Origin: UBA9732 sp963649615
Lineage (GTDB): Bacteria > Spirochaetota > Spirochaetia > Sphaerochaetales > Sphaerochaetaceae
DNA: 64,000 nucleotides
Direction: 5' to 3'
NCBI GenBank assembly: GCA_963649615.1
Contig: CAVJIN010000003.1
Coordinates: 7,212-71,211 of the forward strand
Part shown: one piece after another, positions 32,611 through 42,051 of the stretch
How positions within the stretch are numbered: position 1 is the first letter of the stretch
Layout: each line of letters begins with the position of its first letter
Position numbers and translations under genes: made by a program
The notes under the pieces: generated by a model
The model's database searches: none
Seen by the model: only the letters and a program-made list of their open reading frames with translations
Told to the model about the DNA's origin: nothing

Positions 32611-34056
32611 TTACTCATGAAGTATTGGGTTTTTTGCAGCCATTACTTCATCAACCCTACCAATGACTGTTGTTTCCGGTGCATTATGGAGCTTTTGAGC
32701 ATCTTTGTAGGCTAAATCATGAAGTTCAAGCATTGCATCACAGAAAGCATCTAAAGTCTCCTTTGCCTCACTTTCTGTAGGCTCAATCATTAATGCTTCA
32801 TGAACAATCATTGGGAAATACATTGTAGGTGGATGATAACCTCTGTCTAACAGTCCTTTAGCAACATCTATAGCTGTAACGCCTGTTTCTTCTTTTAGTT
32901 TTGATAGGCTCATTACAAATTCATGCATACACTTGTTGCCATAAGGAACTTCATAAGCATCCTTTAAGCGAGCAAGAATATAATTTGCATTAAGAACAGC
33001 GCCTTCTCCACATTCTCTGAGCCCAGTTTTTCCCATTGAGAGGATAAATGCATAGGCTTTTAAGAATACAAGGAAATTACCCCAGAAAGTACTAACTTTA
33101 CCAATTGAATGGGCAATAGCCCAATCAAAATCATAAGTGCCATCTTCTTTCTTAATTACATCTGGACTTGGAATAAACGGAACTAAATCTTTTTTAACAA
33201 GAACAGGACCACTACCAGGTCCGCCACCACCATGAGGGGTTGCAAAGGTTTTATGAAGATTTAAATGCACAACATCAAAGCCCATATCTCCTGGACGCGC
33301 CTTGCCTAAGATAGCATTAAGATTGGCACCATCATAGTAAAGTAGTCCACCAGCCTCATGTACTAATTTTGCTATCTCAAGGATATCTTGTTCAAAGAGT
33401 CCAAGAGTACTTGGATTTGTAAGCATGATTCCTGCAATATCTGGACCAAGTTTTGACTTTAAGTCAGCAAGATCAACAAGACCTCTTTTATCTGCAAGTA
33501 CCTGCACAACCTCAAATCCATTGACAGCAGCACTTGCTGGGTTTGTTCCATGTGCAGATTCAGGGACTAAAATTTTTGTTCTACTAACTTCTTTCTTCTC
33601 AAGAAAATAGTTTCTAATAATCTTAAGTCCAGTATACTCACCATGAGCACCTGCGCAAGGTTGTAATGTTCCCCAATCCATCCCTGTAATAGCGCTAAGC
33701 TTTCCAAGTAAATCATACATTAATTCAAGACACCCTTGAACGGTTGATGTGTCTTGAAGTGGGTGAACAGAAGTAAAGCCATCTAAAGAAGCAATTACTT
33801 CATTAACCTTTGGGTTATATTTCATGGTACAAGAACCCAAGGGATAAAAACCATTATCAACGCCAAAGGCCATTGTAGATAGTTTTGTATAGTGTCTTAC
33901 AACATCCAATTCCGATACCTGTGGAAGTTTTGCAGGCTCAATTCTTTTCAAATTTTCTGGCAGATTGGTCTTAAAAGACTCAGGAACATCTAGTTTTGGA
34001 AGCCTGAAAGAAGTTCTACCTTCTTTTGAAATTGCAAAAATGGTAGGAATGCTCAT
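32611..34056 (-). CDS. gcvPB: Glycine dehydrogenase (decarboxylating), subunit 2
   Basis: C-terminal half of the P-protein, encoded separately. It carries the PLP lysine in VHLNLHKTFATPHGGG and decarboxylates glycine, passing the aminomethyl group to lipoylated GcvH. At 481 residues it is full length; GSCTMKYNPK and SAHGTNPASA are conserved. Its ATG overlaps the gcvPA stop by 4 bases. The run glyA-gcvH-gcvPA-gcvPB has no gcvT. Confidence 0.95.
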   Translation of the reverse strand: MSIPTIFAISKEGRTSFRLPKLDVPESFKTNLPENLKRIEPAKLPQVSELDVVRHYTKLSTMAFGVDNGFYPLGSCTMKYNPKVNEVIASLDGFTSVHPLQDTSTVQGCLELMYDLLGKLSAITGMDWGTLQPCAGAHGEYTGLKIIRNYFLEKKEVSRTKILVPESAHGTNPASAAVNGFEVVQVLADKRGLVDLADLKSKLGPDIAGIMLTNPSTLGLFEQDILEIAKLVHEAGGLLYYDGANLNAILGKARPGDMGFDVVHLNLHKTFATPHGGGGPGSGPVLVKKDLVPFIPSPDVIKKEDGTYDFDWAIAHSIGKVSTFWGNFLVFLKAYAFILSMGKTGLRECGEGAVLNANYILARLKDAYEVPYGNKCMHEFVMSLSKLKEETGVTAIDVAKGLLDRGYHPPTMYFPMIVHEALMIEPTESEAKETLDAFCDAMLELHDLAYKDAQKLHNAPETTVIGRVDEVMAAKNPILHE

Positions 34057-35405
34057 TTCAAAAACCTCCTTGCAGCATCAAGATAACAATCCATTTGTTG
34101 CTTTGTACGTTTTTCAGTAACAGCAACAACAAGAAGCCCATCATCGTTTGAGTCTCTTGTAATTTCTGAAAGCTTAACACCCGCAAAAATACCTTCTTTA
34201 AGAAGGGCTTTCATAAAGCCGTCTATTTTGGTAGGGTCTTGGAATTTCAAAGCAAACTCACACCAGAAAGGCTTATCGTAGGCAAGAGAAACCCCGTCTA
34301 GCTTCACAAGTTCACTTGCAAGGTAGTGACTCTTTGCGTAGCAGTAATCAGCAACATCATTCAATCCTTTCCATCCTAAAACTGAAAGATGAACGGCACT
34401 TGTAAGTGCCATGAGAGCCTCATTAGAACAAATATTGCTTGTGGCTCGTTCCCTCTTGATATGTTGTTCTCTAGCTTGAAGGGTAAGAACATAACAAGTA
34501 TCGCCATGAGTATCCACGGTTTTTCCAACAATTCTTCCAGGAATTTTTCTCATTAAAGATTGCTTTGCAGCTAGATATCCACAATACGGACCACCAAAGC
34601 CCATTGGAATTCCCAGAGGCTGAGTGTCACCAATTGCAACATCTGCGCCCCACTCTGCCTGACTCTTTTGTAAAGCTAAACTTATGGGGTCTGAAGAAAT
34701 TGCCAAAAGAGCACCAGCTTCATGAACAATGTCCGCTAAGCCGGTATAGTCTTCAATAATTCCATATTTATTTGGTGTTTGGGCTATCATTATTGCTGTA
34801 GCGGGATTTAAAACTTCCTTAACTTTTTCTAAATCCAAGACTCCGTCTTTTTCTGAAACAACATGAACAACATGCCCCCTTCCCCTTGCCCAAGTTTGAA
34901 CACAAGAAATTGCAAACGGATGCATTGTAGAAGAAAGTACAATTTCGTTACTCTTTCTTCTATTGGAAATTCCTAAGGCAGCTGCCTCTGCTGCAGCACT
35001 TGCACCATCGTACAAGGAAGCATTTGAAACATCCATTCCAGTTAAGGAACAAATCATGCTCTGATATTCATAAATACTCTGAAGCACTCCTTGTGAAATT
35101 TCTGGCTGGTATGGAGTATATGCAGTAACAAAAGAAGGAAGAGAACTTATTGCCTGCACTACTGCAGGAATAATGTGGTCATAACAGCCTTCCCCTAAGA
35201 ATGAAATTCCCTTGGTGTTTTTGTTTGCTAGAGCCTTGATATACTCAATGACCTCATATTCACTCATTCCTTCAGAAATAGGAACTGAATCCTTAAGTTT
35301 TACAGATTGAGGGAGGTCTTCAAAGAGATCATCTACAGACTCAACACCTATGGCTTTGAGCATTGAAGCTCTGTCTTCATTGGTATTTGAGATGTATGGA
35401 TTCAT
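34053..35405 (-). CDS. gcvPA: Glycine dehydrogenase (decarboxylating), subunit 1
   Basis: N-terminal half of the P-protein; forms the heterotetramer with GcvPB. The 450 residues include SFLGEGCYDHIIP, YTPYQPEISQG, and the SLYDGASAAAEAA region. Its ATG overlaps the last base of the gcvH stop (TAATG), a tight coupling that keeps P and H proteins balanced. Confidence 0.95.
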   Translation of the reverse strand: MNPYISNTNEDRASMLKAIGVESVDDLFEDLPQSVKLKDSVPISEGMSEYEVIEYIKALANKNTKGISFLGEGCYDHIIPAVVQAISSLPSFVTAYTPYQPEISQGVLQSIYEYQSMICSLTGMDVSNASLYDGASAAAEAAALGISNRRKSNEIVLSSTMHPFAISCVQTWARGRGHVVHVVSEKDGVLDLEKVKEVLNPATAIMIAQTPNKYGIIEDYTGLADIVHEAGALLAISSDPISLALQKSQAEWGADVAIGDTQPLGIPMGFGGPYCGYLAAKQSLMRKIPGRIVGKTVDTHGDTCYVLTLQAREQHIKRERATSNICSNEALMALTSAVHLSVLGWKGLNDVADYCYAKSHYLASELVKLDGVSLAYDKPFWCEFALKFQDPTKIDGFMKALLKEGIFAGVKLSEITRDSNDDGLLVVAVTEKRTKQQMDCYLDAARRFLK

Positions 35406-35785
35406 TAATTCTCCTCTTCAAGGAACTTTTCGTAAGCTACTGAGTCAAGAAGATCTTCTGCTAAAACAGCATCCTTCATTTTATAAATAAAAGCTTCATA
35501 TGGATCTTCATTAACTAACTCTGGACTTCCATCAAGAGCCTCGTTAATTTCACAAATCTCACCTGAAACTGGAGAGATAATTGGACTAGCTGCTTTTACA
35601 GACTCAATATTTGAAATTTCTTCGCCAGCATCAAAGCTATCACCAACTTCTGGAAGTTCAACGTAAACAATTTCTCCCAAAGCATCCTGGGCATGGTCTG
35701 TGATACCAACAATTGCAATACCGTCTACAACTTTGACCCACTCATGGTCCTTACTGTACATTCTGTCATTAAGAATTTTACTCAT
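35405..35785 (-). CDS. gcvH: Glycine cleavage system H protein
   Basis: Lipoyl carrier that shuttles the aminomethyl group between P, T and L proteins. The lipoyl lysine lies in IESVKAASPI near residue 64, within a typical 126-residue fold. I prefer ATG 35785 (MSKILNDRMYSKDHEW), which has GGGAG 9 bases upstream; an ATG two codons earlier sits too close to that site. It overlaps the glyA 3' end by 8 bases. Confidence 0.94.
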   Translation of the reverse strand: MSKILNDRMYSKDHEWVKVVDGIAIVGITDHAQDALGEIVYVELPEVGDSFDAGEEISNIESVKAASPIISPVSGEICEINEALDGSPELVNEDPYEAFIYKMKDAVLAEDLLDSVAYEKFLEEEN

Positions 35786-37313
35786 TTTCATTCTCTCCCT
35801 TTTGAAAATTCTCTTTAAGAAAAGCTAAGTCCAATTCTGGATAAAGCACAAACTTAGAAAGAAGTGCATGTACCCTATTTATTGCCTGCTCTCTTGCTTC
35901 TTTATTTGTTACAGCCTTTGCCTTACTTAAGGTTCCTGCTTTTGGGCCCTTGGAAATCACAGCTGGCCGAGTATTCTTTAAAACCAAAGCAATGATGGAA
36001 GCAATTTCCTTCATTTCTTCTTTGCCCATTCCAAGAGTTGTTACTGCAGGAGTTCCAATTCTAAGACCGCTTGTATACCAAGGTCCATTTGGATCAAAGG
36101 GCAGTGCATTACGATTTAAGGTAATTCCACAATCAATTAAAGCACTTTCTGCTTGTCTGCCATTTATTCCAAATCCGGCAACATTGACTAGCATAAGATG
36201 ATTGTCTGTTCCTCCTGTTTGAAGAACAATTCCTTGCTCAATAAAAGCATCTGCTAAGGCCCTTGCATTTTCAACAACTCTTTGAGCGTATTCTTTGAAT
36301 TCTGTTTTTGATGCTTCTTCTAAAGCAACTGCCTTTGCTGCCATGACATGTGGGAGTGGTCCTCCTATTACAAGAGGACATCCTTGATCTACAGATTCTG
36401 CAAAACGTTCCTTACATAAAATCATGCCGCCTCGTGGACCGCGAAGGGTTTTGTGTGTTGTAGTGGTAACAATATCGGCCCATTTAACTGGGTCAAAATC
36501 GCCTTCAAAGACCTTACCAGCTACAAGGCCTGCAAAATGCGCCATATCACACATGAGTACAGCACCACAGGAGTCTGCAATCTCACGCATTCTGCGGAAG
36601 TTAATCTTTCTTGGATATGCACTATAGCCAGCAAGAAGAATCAAAGGTTTAATTTCCTTGGCAAGCTTTTCAATTTCATCGTAATCCAAAAGACCTGTCT
36701 TTTCATCCACGGCATACGAATATGCATCAAACATCTGTGCCGATACATTCAGCCTATATCCATGTGTAAGATGCCCACCGCTGTAGTAATCAAGACCCAA
36801 TAGCCTCTGATTTCCAGTCTTTTCTCGAATTACATTCCACTGCTCTCTTGTAAGACTTGCAGGGTTTGTAACACCAAGTTCTTCAAGAGCTGGAAGCTCC
36901 ACAACCGCATTCAAAATAGCCCAGTAGGCACAGAGATTTGCATCTGCACCACTATGGGGTTGCACATAGGCATGATCTGCACCAAAAAGGCTACACGCCG
37001 TCTTGCAAGCGTAGTCCTCAATGGCATCTACATTCTCGCAACCGGCGTAGTATCTGTGATAGGCAAAGCCCTCTGCATATTTATCGGTCAGAAGATTTCC
37101 CATGGCAAGATGTACCGATGGGCTACTGTAATTCTCACTTGCAATTAGCTTGAGATGGCTCCTTTGATTTTCAAGCTCCCCCACAATTTTACTAGCCACA
37201 AGAGGGCTGACTTTGCTTACAGTCTCTAGTTGCGCAACATATGCCACCATGACATCATTCATGTCATCTCCATGAGTTGCAAGATATTTCTTCAATACCG
37301 ATTCCTTTGCCAT
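35778..37313 (-). CDS. glyA: Serine hydroxymethyltransferase, long spirochaetal form
   Basis: PLP enzyme exchanging serine and glycine with tetrahydrofolate one-carbon units. The PLP lysine is in VTTTTHKTLRGPRGG, with HSGADANLCAYWA and the conserved YAEGFAYHRYYAGCENVD. The 511 residues exceed the usual 410-430; extra sequence lies before the conserved core and in a segment around residue 145-185 (LEELGVTNPASLTREQWNVI), as in spirochaete homologues. It precedes gcvH where gcvT would be expected. A 43-residue basic protein ends 14 bases upstream. Confidence 0.95.
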   Translation of the reverse strand: MAKESVLKKYLATHGDDMNDVMVAYVAQLETVSKVSPLVASKIVGELENQRSHLKLIASENYSSPSVHLAMGNLLTDKYAEGFAYHRYYAGCENVDAIEDYACKTACSLFGADHAYVQPHSGADANLCAYWAILNAVVELPALEELGVTNPASLTREQWNVIREKTGNQRLLGLDYYSGGHLTHGYRLNVSAQMFDAYSYAVDEKTGLLDYDEIEKLAKEIKPLILLAGYSAYPRKINFRRMREIADSCGAVLMCDMAHFAGLVAGKVFEGDFDPVKWADIVTTTTHKTLRGPRGGMILCKERFAESVDQGCPLVIGGPLPHVMAAKAVALEEASKTEFKEYAQRVVENARALADAFIEQGIVLQTGGTDNHLMLVNVAGFGINGRQAESALIDCGITLNRNALPFDPNGPWYTSGLRIGTPAVTTLGMGKEEMKEIASIIALVLKNTRPAVISKGPKAGTLSKAKAVTNKEAREQAINRVHALLSKFVLYPELDLAFLKENFQKGENENE

Positions 37314-37327
37314 CCTCTTCTCCCTAT

Positions 37328-37459
37328 TTATCTGTCTTTGTCTTTCTTACGAGAAATAACTTCTGGGGCTATATATGCTGGCTGCTGAGCAACCTTTTCC
37401 TTTCCTGATTTTTCTGACTTTCTGCCTTTACTTTCCTTTCTGATTTCACCTCTAGCCAT
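37328..37459 (-). CDS. Small basic protein of 43 residues, unknown function
   Basis: ATG 37459 is preceded by GGAGG with a 7-base gap, and the frame runs to TAA at 37330-37328. About 40 percent of residues are lysine or arginine (RKESKGRKSEKSGKEK), followed by VAQQPAYIAPEVISRKKDKDR. No membrane segment is present. A promoter with TTGACG and TATCAT boxes lies 42-71 bases upstream, so it leads the glyA-gcv transcript. It may bind nucleic acid or ribosomes by charge, but this is only a composition argument. It is below usual gene-calling length, so it is easily missed. Confidence 0.6.
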   Translation of the reverse strand: MARGEIRKESKGRKSEKSGKEKVAQQPAYIAPEVISRKKDKDR

Positions 37460-37500
37460 AGAAAACCTCCATCAAAATAATTGCCATATAAGGTCCTTTA

Positions 37501-37530
37501 ATGATACATCCTATCAAGTGAACACGTCAA
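37501..37530 (-). promoter_or_regulatory. Promoter of the small-protein/glyA/gcv transcript
   Basis: On the minus strand: TTGACG (37530-37525), an 18-base spacer, TATCAT (37506-37501). The predicted start near 37494 leaves a leader of about 35 bases, too short for a glycine riboswitch. Confidence 0.55.
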
Positions 37531-37621
37531 ACAATATTGACAACCAAAAAAGATTTGCGTTAACGTATTAAGGCTTTACAGCGGGAACTAAACCCTATGT
37601 ACAACACTATTTGGAGGAATG

Positions 37622-37840
37622 ATGGCTAAAGAAGAGGCGATTGAGGTTGAAGGTCTTGTCAAAGAGGCGCTTCCAAACGTGATGTTCCGCGTTGAACTCA
37701 AAAATAAACACGTGATTCTTGCGCACATGTCAGGTAGAATGAGACAAAACCACATAAAAATCGTCCCTGGGGACAAAGTTAGAGTTGAGATGTCTCCTTA
37801 TGACCTAACAAAAGGTCGCATCACATACCGCGAGAAATAA
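37622..37840 (+). CDS. infA: Translation initiation factor IF-1
   Basis: A 72-residue OB-fold protein that occupies the ribosomal A site during initiation. It has the family pattern EVEGLVKEALPNVMFRVEL, GRMRQNHIKI, PGDKVRVEMSPYD and GRITYRE. Two ATGs are adjacent (37619 and 37622); the second gives the usual MAKEEAIEVEG start and a better 4-base gap from GGAGG. It stands alone and is divergent from the glyA-gcv unit. Confidence 0.96.
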   Translation: MAKEEAIEVEGLVKEALPNVMFRVELKNKHVILAHMSGRMRQNHIKIVPGDKVRVEMSPYDLTKGRITYREK

Positions 37841-37856
37841 TTTCTTGTTACTTTTA

Positions 37857-39170
37857 TTAACAGTGTTTATCTAACATTATAGACATGATTGTCTTGTCTG
37901 TTTGCTCCATGCCTTCGCAACTTATTCTTGAAAGATGAACCATACTCTCCAGAGAATCATTACCAACTATTCCACATTCGGATCCTGGAGCAAAACCTTT
38001 AATAGCAAGTTTTACACTTAAGGCAGCCGCTTGAAGGCATGAATAAATCTTTAGAGCACAGGTATTTTTTGCTCCATCACAAATAATTCCAGTTAAATTG
38101 CCAACCATAGTATTTACTGCTCTATCCATGGTCTTTCTATCCCCACCTAAGAGATAAACATAAGCACAGGCGGTTCCAATTGAAGCGGTAAACGCACCAC
38201 AAAGAGCAGAGAGTCTATTTTTTCTTGCTGTAAGTGAAAGTCCAACTAACTGACTGACACAAACTGCTCTTATAAGTTTGTCCTCTGTTGTATTTAAGTA
38301 CTTAGCTACAATGTACACTGGAACTGTAACAGTTAAGCCTTGATTTCCACTTCCACTGTTAATAACAACTGGCATTGAACATCCGCTCATTCTTGCATCA
38401 CTTCCAGCAGAAGCAAAACTGGCAGCAACATCAAAGGCTTCTGAAAGAGATCTAGGACTGTTATTTCCTTTAAATTCTGTTGTTGCCAAGGTAGTTTTAC
38501 CAACTTGAAGTCCATACTCTCCTTCAATGGCCTGTATTGCAATTTTCATGTTAATTTCAATGGCTTCTTTGACAAATGAGACATCATTGATATCAACTTC
38601 ATTTGCAAACGCAATTATATCATCAAGCTTTAAAGTCTTTAGAAACTCTTTGTCAGTATTCTTTGTTTCTGAGTTTTTCTGACTTTCTTCTGGCTCAAGA
38701 GGAAGATCAATTAAAACTTCTTGGTCTTTTTCAAGGTGTGAAAATCTATTGTGTTCTCCAGAGATTGTTGCCACAGCCTCATGCCCTTTACCTTGAACTT
38801 TTACGCTCACATAAAGAGGAGGGACCTTATCTACAAGAATTAACGTTGCATTTATCTTGCTTGCTTTTGCTTTCTGTTCTTCTGTAATCTCAGATAGAAT
38901 ACTCAGGCTCTTTGTTGTATCGCCACCACATATTCCCAAAGCTACGGCTGCAAGGATTCCTTTTAATTCACAATTAGGAAGGCCAACACCCATTGCGTTT
39001 TTCACCATGTCTCTGGAAGCATAAACAGTGGCTTTTGCAACTTCTTCTCCAAGCAATTCTCGAGCTTTTGCTCCAGAAAGAGCACTTGCTGCAGGCTCTG
39101 TACAGCCCATGGCTGGAACCATTTCCTTTTTTAGTAACTCTATTAATGCTCCAAGTTTAGAATCATCCAT
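37857..39170 (-). CDS. UPF0597/CyuA-type L-cysteine desulfidase or L-serine dehydratase-like enzyme
   Basis: A 437-residue iron-sulfur enzyme of the serine dehydratase alpha superfamily. Conserved features are the N-terminal VPAMGCTEPAA, SGCSMPVVINSGSGNQG in the middle, and C-terminal GIICDGAKNTCALKI; the cysteines are expected to hold a 4Fe-4S cluster. Family members break cysteine down to pyruvate, ammonia and sulfide. It is convergent with infA. The terminator upstream belongs to the neighbouring membrane protein. Confidence 0.8.
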   Translation of the reverse strand: MDDSKLGALIELLKKEMVPAMGCTEPAASALSGAKARELLGEEVAKATVYASRDMVKNAMGVGLPNCELKGILAAVALGICGGDTTKSLSILSEITEEQKAKASKINATLILVDKVPPLYVSVKVQGKGHEAVATISGEHNRFSHLEKDQEVLIDLPLEPEESQKNSETKNTDKEFLKTLKLDDIIAFANEVDINDVSFVKEAIEINMKIAIQAIEGEYGLQVGKTTLATTEFKGNNSPRSLSEAFDVAASFASAGSDARMSGCSMPVVINSGSGNQGLTVTVPVYIVAKYLNTTEDKLIRAVCVSQLVGLSLTARKNRLSALCGAFTASIGTACAYVYLLGGDRKTMDRAVNTMVGNLTGIICDGAKNTCALKIYSCLQAAALSVKLAIKGFAPGSECGIVGNDSLESMVHLSRISCEGMEQTDKTIMSIMLDKHC

Positions 39171-39188
39171 TGTAGACCTTTTTTTACA

Positions 39189-39220
39189 TTAAAACGGCAG
39201 GATTTTGAGTCCTGCCGTTT
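39189..39220 (-). terminator. Intrinsic terminator after the outer-membrane protein gene
   Basis: Perfect 12-bp stem AAAACGGCAGGA with TCCTGCCGTTTT around a short TTTTGAG loop. It ends the lipoprotein/outer-membrane protein unit on the minus strand, before the promoter of the desulfidase-like gene. Confidence 0.85.
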
Positions 39221-39240
39221 TACTTTTATTTGTTCATCAA

Positions 39241-40521
39241 TTACTTATCATAGCCCAGGTTGAACCTAATTGTTAAGGAATCAACTGGCTTATCTCCAAT
39301 TTCTGCACCAAATTCCTGCCAGCCATAAGTAGCTTCAACTCTAACACCCAAAAGTGCAAAACCTGCTCCAACTGATGCATACCCGCGATTAATACCAGCT
39401 CTTAGGTTCAAGATAGCCAAAGAAAGTTCTACTCCAGCGTTGAGATGTAGGAGGATATCAGAGGTTGCAAATGTCTCTGCATTGAATTTCTCACATAAAC
39501 CAAGAACATCAACAACATCAACGGAAAGATTTGGTTTAAAGATGATGTTTGGAGCAAATGCAAAACCAACATTGAGAGTCCAAGGAGTAGTTATTCTAAA
39601 CTCCTCAGATTCTTTTGCTACGTGTCCATCTGGAACATTTGTGATAACATTTTGTCCTGATACAGTATTAACAAGGTCCCCAATACTTGAGTAGCTTTTC
39701 ATGTAATATGTGCCATTGAGGTTATTTGCTGTTACACTGAAACGAATTGCATCATCTGCAAAGGAGAAGTTTACACCAGCATCAATAGGAACTGCAAAAC
39801 CACCCATTGCTGGAGCAGTCCACAAGAGACCAGAAAGATCTTGGAATTTTCCATCCTTTACAATGGTTTTTGCACTTTGTCCCTGAAGATATGCCTTATA
39901 GACAAAGTGAGCAGAGACTCCAGCTTGAAGTTTAAAGGAATTGGTCTTAATAATGTTAAAGCCCAATGCTATTGTCTGTGCCGCATTAACTTCTGGAATA
40001 ATTGTAGTATTAGTAACGTTTGAAGAACCTTTAGCTACGGTATGCAATTTAACTTGAACATTGGTTCCTAACCCAAAGGCTCCAAGAGCAAGCCCAACTG
40101 AAGCATCAACCTTTGCTAATACATTATAACCGTTACCTAAATTCTTTATGAGTTGTTCAGCAAGAGTTGCAGCGTCAGTGTCACTAGCTTTGCCATTGAT
40201 GAGGGAGGCAATTAAATCACGCTGACTCTTATCTGAAACTACTTTTTGAACATTGTATAGAGTAAGAGCAACAGATGGGGCTGAAATACCAACACGTCCA
40301 CCGGCAAGTGCTGCTGGGTTTGTATAAAAGGCATCAAGCCTACCAGCAACTGCAAGACCACTTTGGCCCATTGCATTAAAACGACTTAAGGTTGGCTGGA
40401 AAGCAAAATTACCAACTGTATTTGTATAATCAATTACAGGCTCTTTATCTGTAGCTTCATCTGCAAATACAAATGAGCAACAAAGCATTATTGTAAGTAA
40501 AATAACAATTATTTTCTTCAT
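39241..40521 (-). CDS. Outer-membrane beta-barrel-like protein
   Basis: A 426-residue protein with signal peptide (MKKIIVILLTIMLCCSFVFA-DE). The mature part carries strand-like repeats and the motif SRFNAMGQSGLAVAGRLDAFYTNPAAL, similar in style to FadL/UPF0164-type exported proteins (GxSGLAxA...NPAAL) found in treponemes. It ends with an aromatic, strand-like LTIRFNLGYDK. I chose ATG 40521, which has AGGAGG 9 bases upstream; the frame opens 8 codons earlier inside the preceding gene. A lipoprotein gene ends 13 bases before it, and the pair likely forms an envelope complex. Cargo is unknown. Confidence 0.7.
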   Translation of the reverse strand: MKKIIVILLTIMLCCSFVFADEATDKEPVIDYTNTVGNFAFQPTLSRFNAMGQSGLAVAGRLDAFYTNPAALAGGRVGISAPSVALTLYNVQKVVSDKSQRDLIASLINGKASDTDAATLAEQLIKNLGNGYNVLAKVDASVGLALGAFGLGTNVQVKLHTVAKGSSNVTNTTIIPEVNAAQTIALGFNIIKTNSFKLQAGVSAHFVYKAYLQGQSAKTIVKDGKFQDLSGLLWTAPAMGGFAVPIDAGVNFSFADDAIRFSVTANNLNGTYYMKSYSSIGDLVNTVSGQNVITNVPDGHVAKESEEFRITTPWTLNVGFAFAPNIIFKPNLSVDVVDVLGLCEKFNAETFATSDILLHLNAGVELSLAILNLRAGINRGYASVGAGFALLGVRVEATYGWQEFGAEIGDKPVDSLTIRFNLGYDK

Positions 40522-40534
40522 TGGTCTATTCCTC

Positions 40535-41962
40535 CTATTTGCCATTTATAGTATGAACAAGATTCTGAAGTTGTTCTGAAAGGAACGCATCTATAGTAAC
40601 ATCCTCACCTGCGAACATTAAAATAAAATTATCAATTCCAGATTCAAGAGAAACTACAAAGGCTGTTCTCGCAAGAGCACAAATGTCTGAAGCTGTATCG
40701 TCTAGGGCAATGTCCAGAGTTTCTTTTTTAGTATAGGCATCTACAAAGGCACTACAATCCAAATCTTCAATTGGAGTCTTCTTTAAATTGTTTTCATTAT
40801 CTGAGAGGAACTCCTTAAATAAGGCTTCTGCACTATCAGTATCCAAGAAATTTGTTGCTCTCTTATCCATCTCTGTTGCAACCACGGAAAGAAGGTACAA
40901 AACAAGGTCATTTGTGTCAAAATCTTTTTTATTTTTTAGCTTGTTTATATTATCTACCTCACTTGTAAAGATATTTACCTTCTTGTCCCCCATAAGTCCA
41001 GTTAAATTATCGCCAGAAAGAAAATCTGATCCAATTGAAGGCATGAGAGCATAGGATGCAATCTCATAAGATGCTCTGATTGCTGACATTTGAAGAAGGA
41101 ATCTCTGGTATTTAACTTTATTAAACTGATAGACCCCGTTACTATCCTTTTCTGCAAACTGAGAAACAAGCTTTACTATGCTCTGTTCAAGTTGACTAAC
41201 ATATTTCATGTAGTCTTCATTGGACATTTCCTTAGTTTCCTCTTTCTTAGTAGAAGAAAGAAGAGAAGTAATGTTGAACTCACCAAGAACATCAATATCA
41301 GAAACTTCTGTTGTAACCTTAAGAGCATCTAAAGCAGCAAGAGCTTTATCTACAAGAGGAATCAAGGCATCTGCATTATGTGCATCTTCCTCTTTGAGTT
41401 CTGCAACCTGTGTGGCAAGAGAATTGATGATAACAACTGTTGCTAAGTCCGCTTGAGTTGGTGCTTCTGGAATTTTGTCTTTAATTGTGGTTAAAGCGGT
41501 TTTGACATCTTCAACAACCTTTTTTACTTGTTCATTTACAATGGCTTCAGCGTTTGGCAAAGTGTTTGATATGACTTTATCAAGACTGTCTTGTAGGGCA
41601 GTTTGAATTTCAGTGGATTTTTTGCCTTCAACTTTAAGCTCAGTCTTCAAATCTTCCTTTGCTTGACTTAACTTCTGAGTAGAAGTTCCAATCTCGCTAA
41701 GTTTCTGAATAATTTCGCTGGCGCTGTCTAAATCAATAACAATTTTATCTTCGCTAGACTCTTCATCTTTTTCTGTTTTTACTGAGTTATCAATTGTACT
41801 TGTAACAGCAGCAACATCTTCCATGTTTGGCTTTATACCATAGACGTTATTACCCATGTCCCCCATGAGTTCGCCAATTTTGTCCCAGCTAGCCTCATCA
41901 CAGGAAACTAATGCAACTATCAAAAAGATAGCTAGAACTCCTAATAAAACTTTTTTCTTCAT
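40535..41962 (-). CDS. Lipoprotein with coiled-coil regions, unknown function
   Basis: A 475-residue protein with a lipoprotein signal (AIFLIVALVSC, cysteine at about 21). The mature part is acidic and mainly helical, with heptad-like stretches (ASEIIQKLSEIGTSTQKLSQ, AIVNEQVKKVVEDVKTALTT). No enzyme motif is visible. It is the first gene of a two-gene unit with the barrel-like protein downstream, which suggests a periplasmic or surface partner. Confidence 0.65.
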   Translation of the reverse strand: MKKKVLLGVLAIFLIVALVSCDEASWDKIGELMGDMGNNVYGIKPNMEDVAAVTSTIDNSVKTEKDEESSEDKIVIDLDSASEIIQKLSEIGTSTQKLSQAKEDLKTELKVEGKKSTEIQTALQDSLDKVISNTLPNAEAIVNEQVKKVVEDVKTALTTIKDKIPEAPTQADLATVVIINSLATQVAELKEEDAHNADALIPLVDKALAALDALKVTTEVSDIDVLGEFNITSLLSSTKKEETKEMSNEDYMKYVSQLEQSIVKLVSQFAEKDSNGVYQFNKVKYQRFLLQMSAIRASYEIASYALMPSIGSDFLSGDNLTGLMGDKKVNIFTSEVDNINKLKNKKDFDTNDLVLYLLSVVATEMDKRATNFLDTDSAEALFKEFLSDNENNLKKTPIEDLDCSAFVDAYTKKETLDIALDDTASDICALARTAFVVSLESGIDNFILMFAGEDVTIDAFLSEQLQNLVHTINGK

Positions 41963-42051
41963 TACCTTCCCCCTATTACAAGAAAAGAATCTTTTTGCTT
42001 CTATTAATTATCGCACATCAAACGGATATCTGTAAACAAAACAATTAAATA

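Noticed and set aside
37537..37565. TTGACA box as infA promoter
   Set aside because: TTGACA at 37537 has no acceptable -10 at 16-18 bases; TATTAA lies about 24 bases away. Left out as a feature.
37460..37621. Possible glycine riboswitch before glyA-gcv
   Set aside because: The leader from the predicted start to the first ATG is about 35 bases, too short for even one glycine aptamer, and no aptamer motif was seen.
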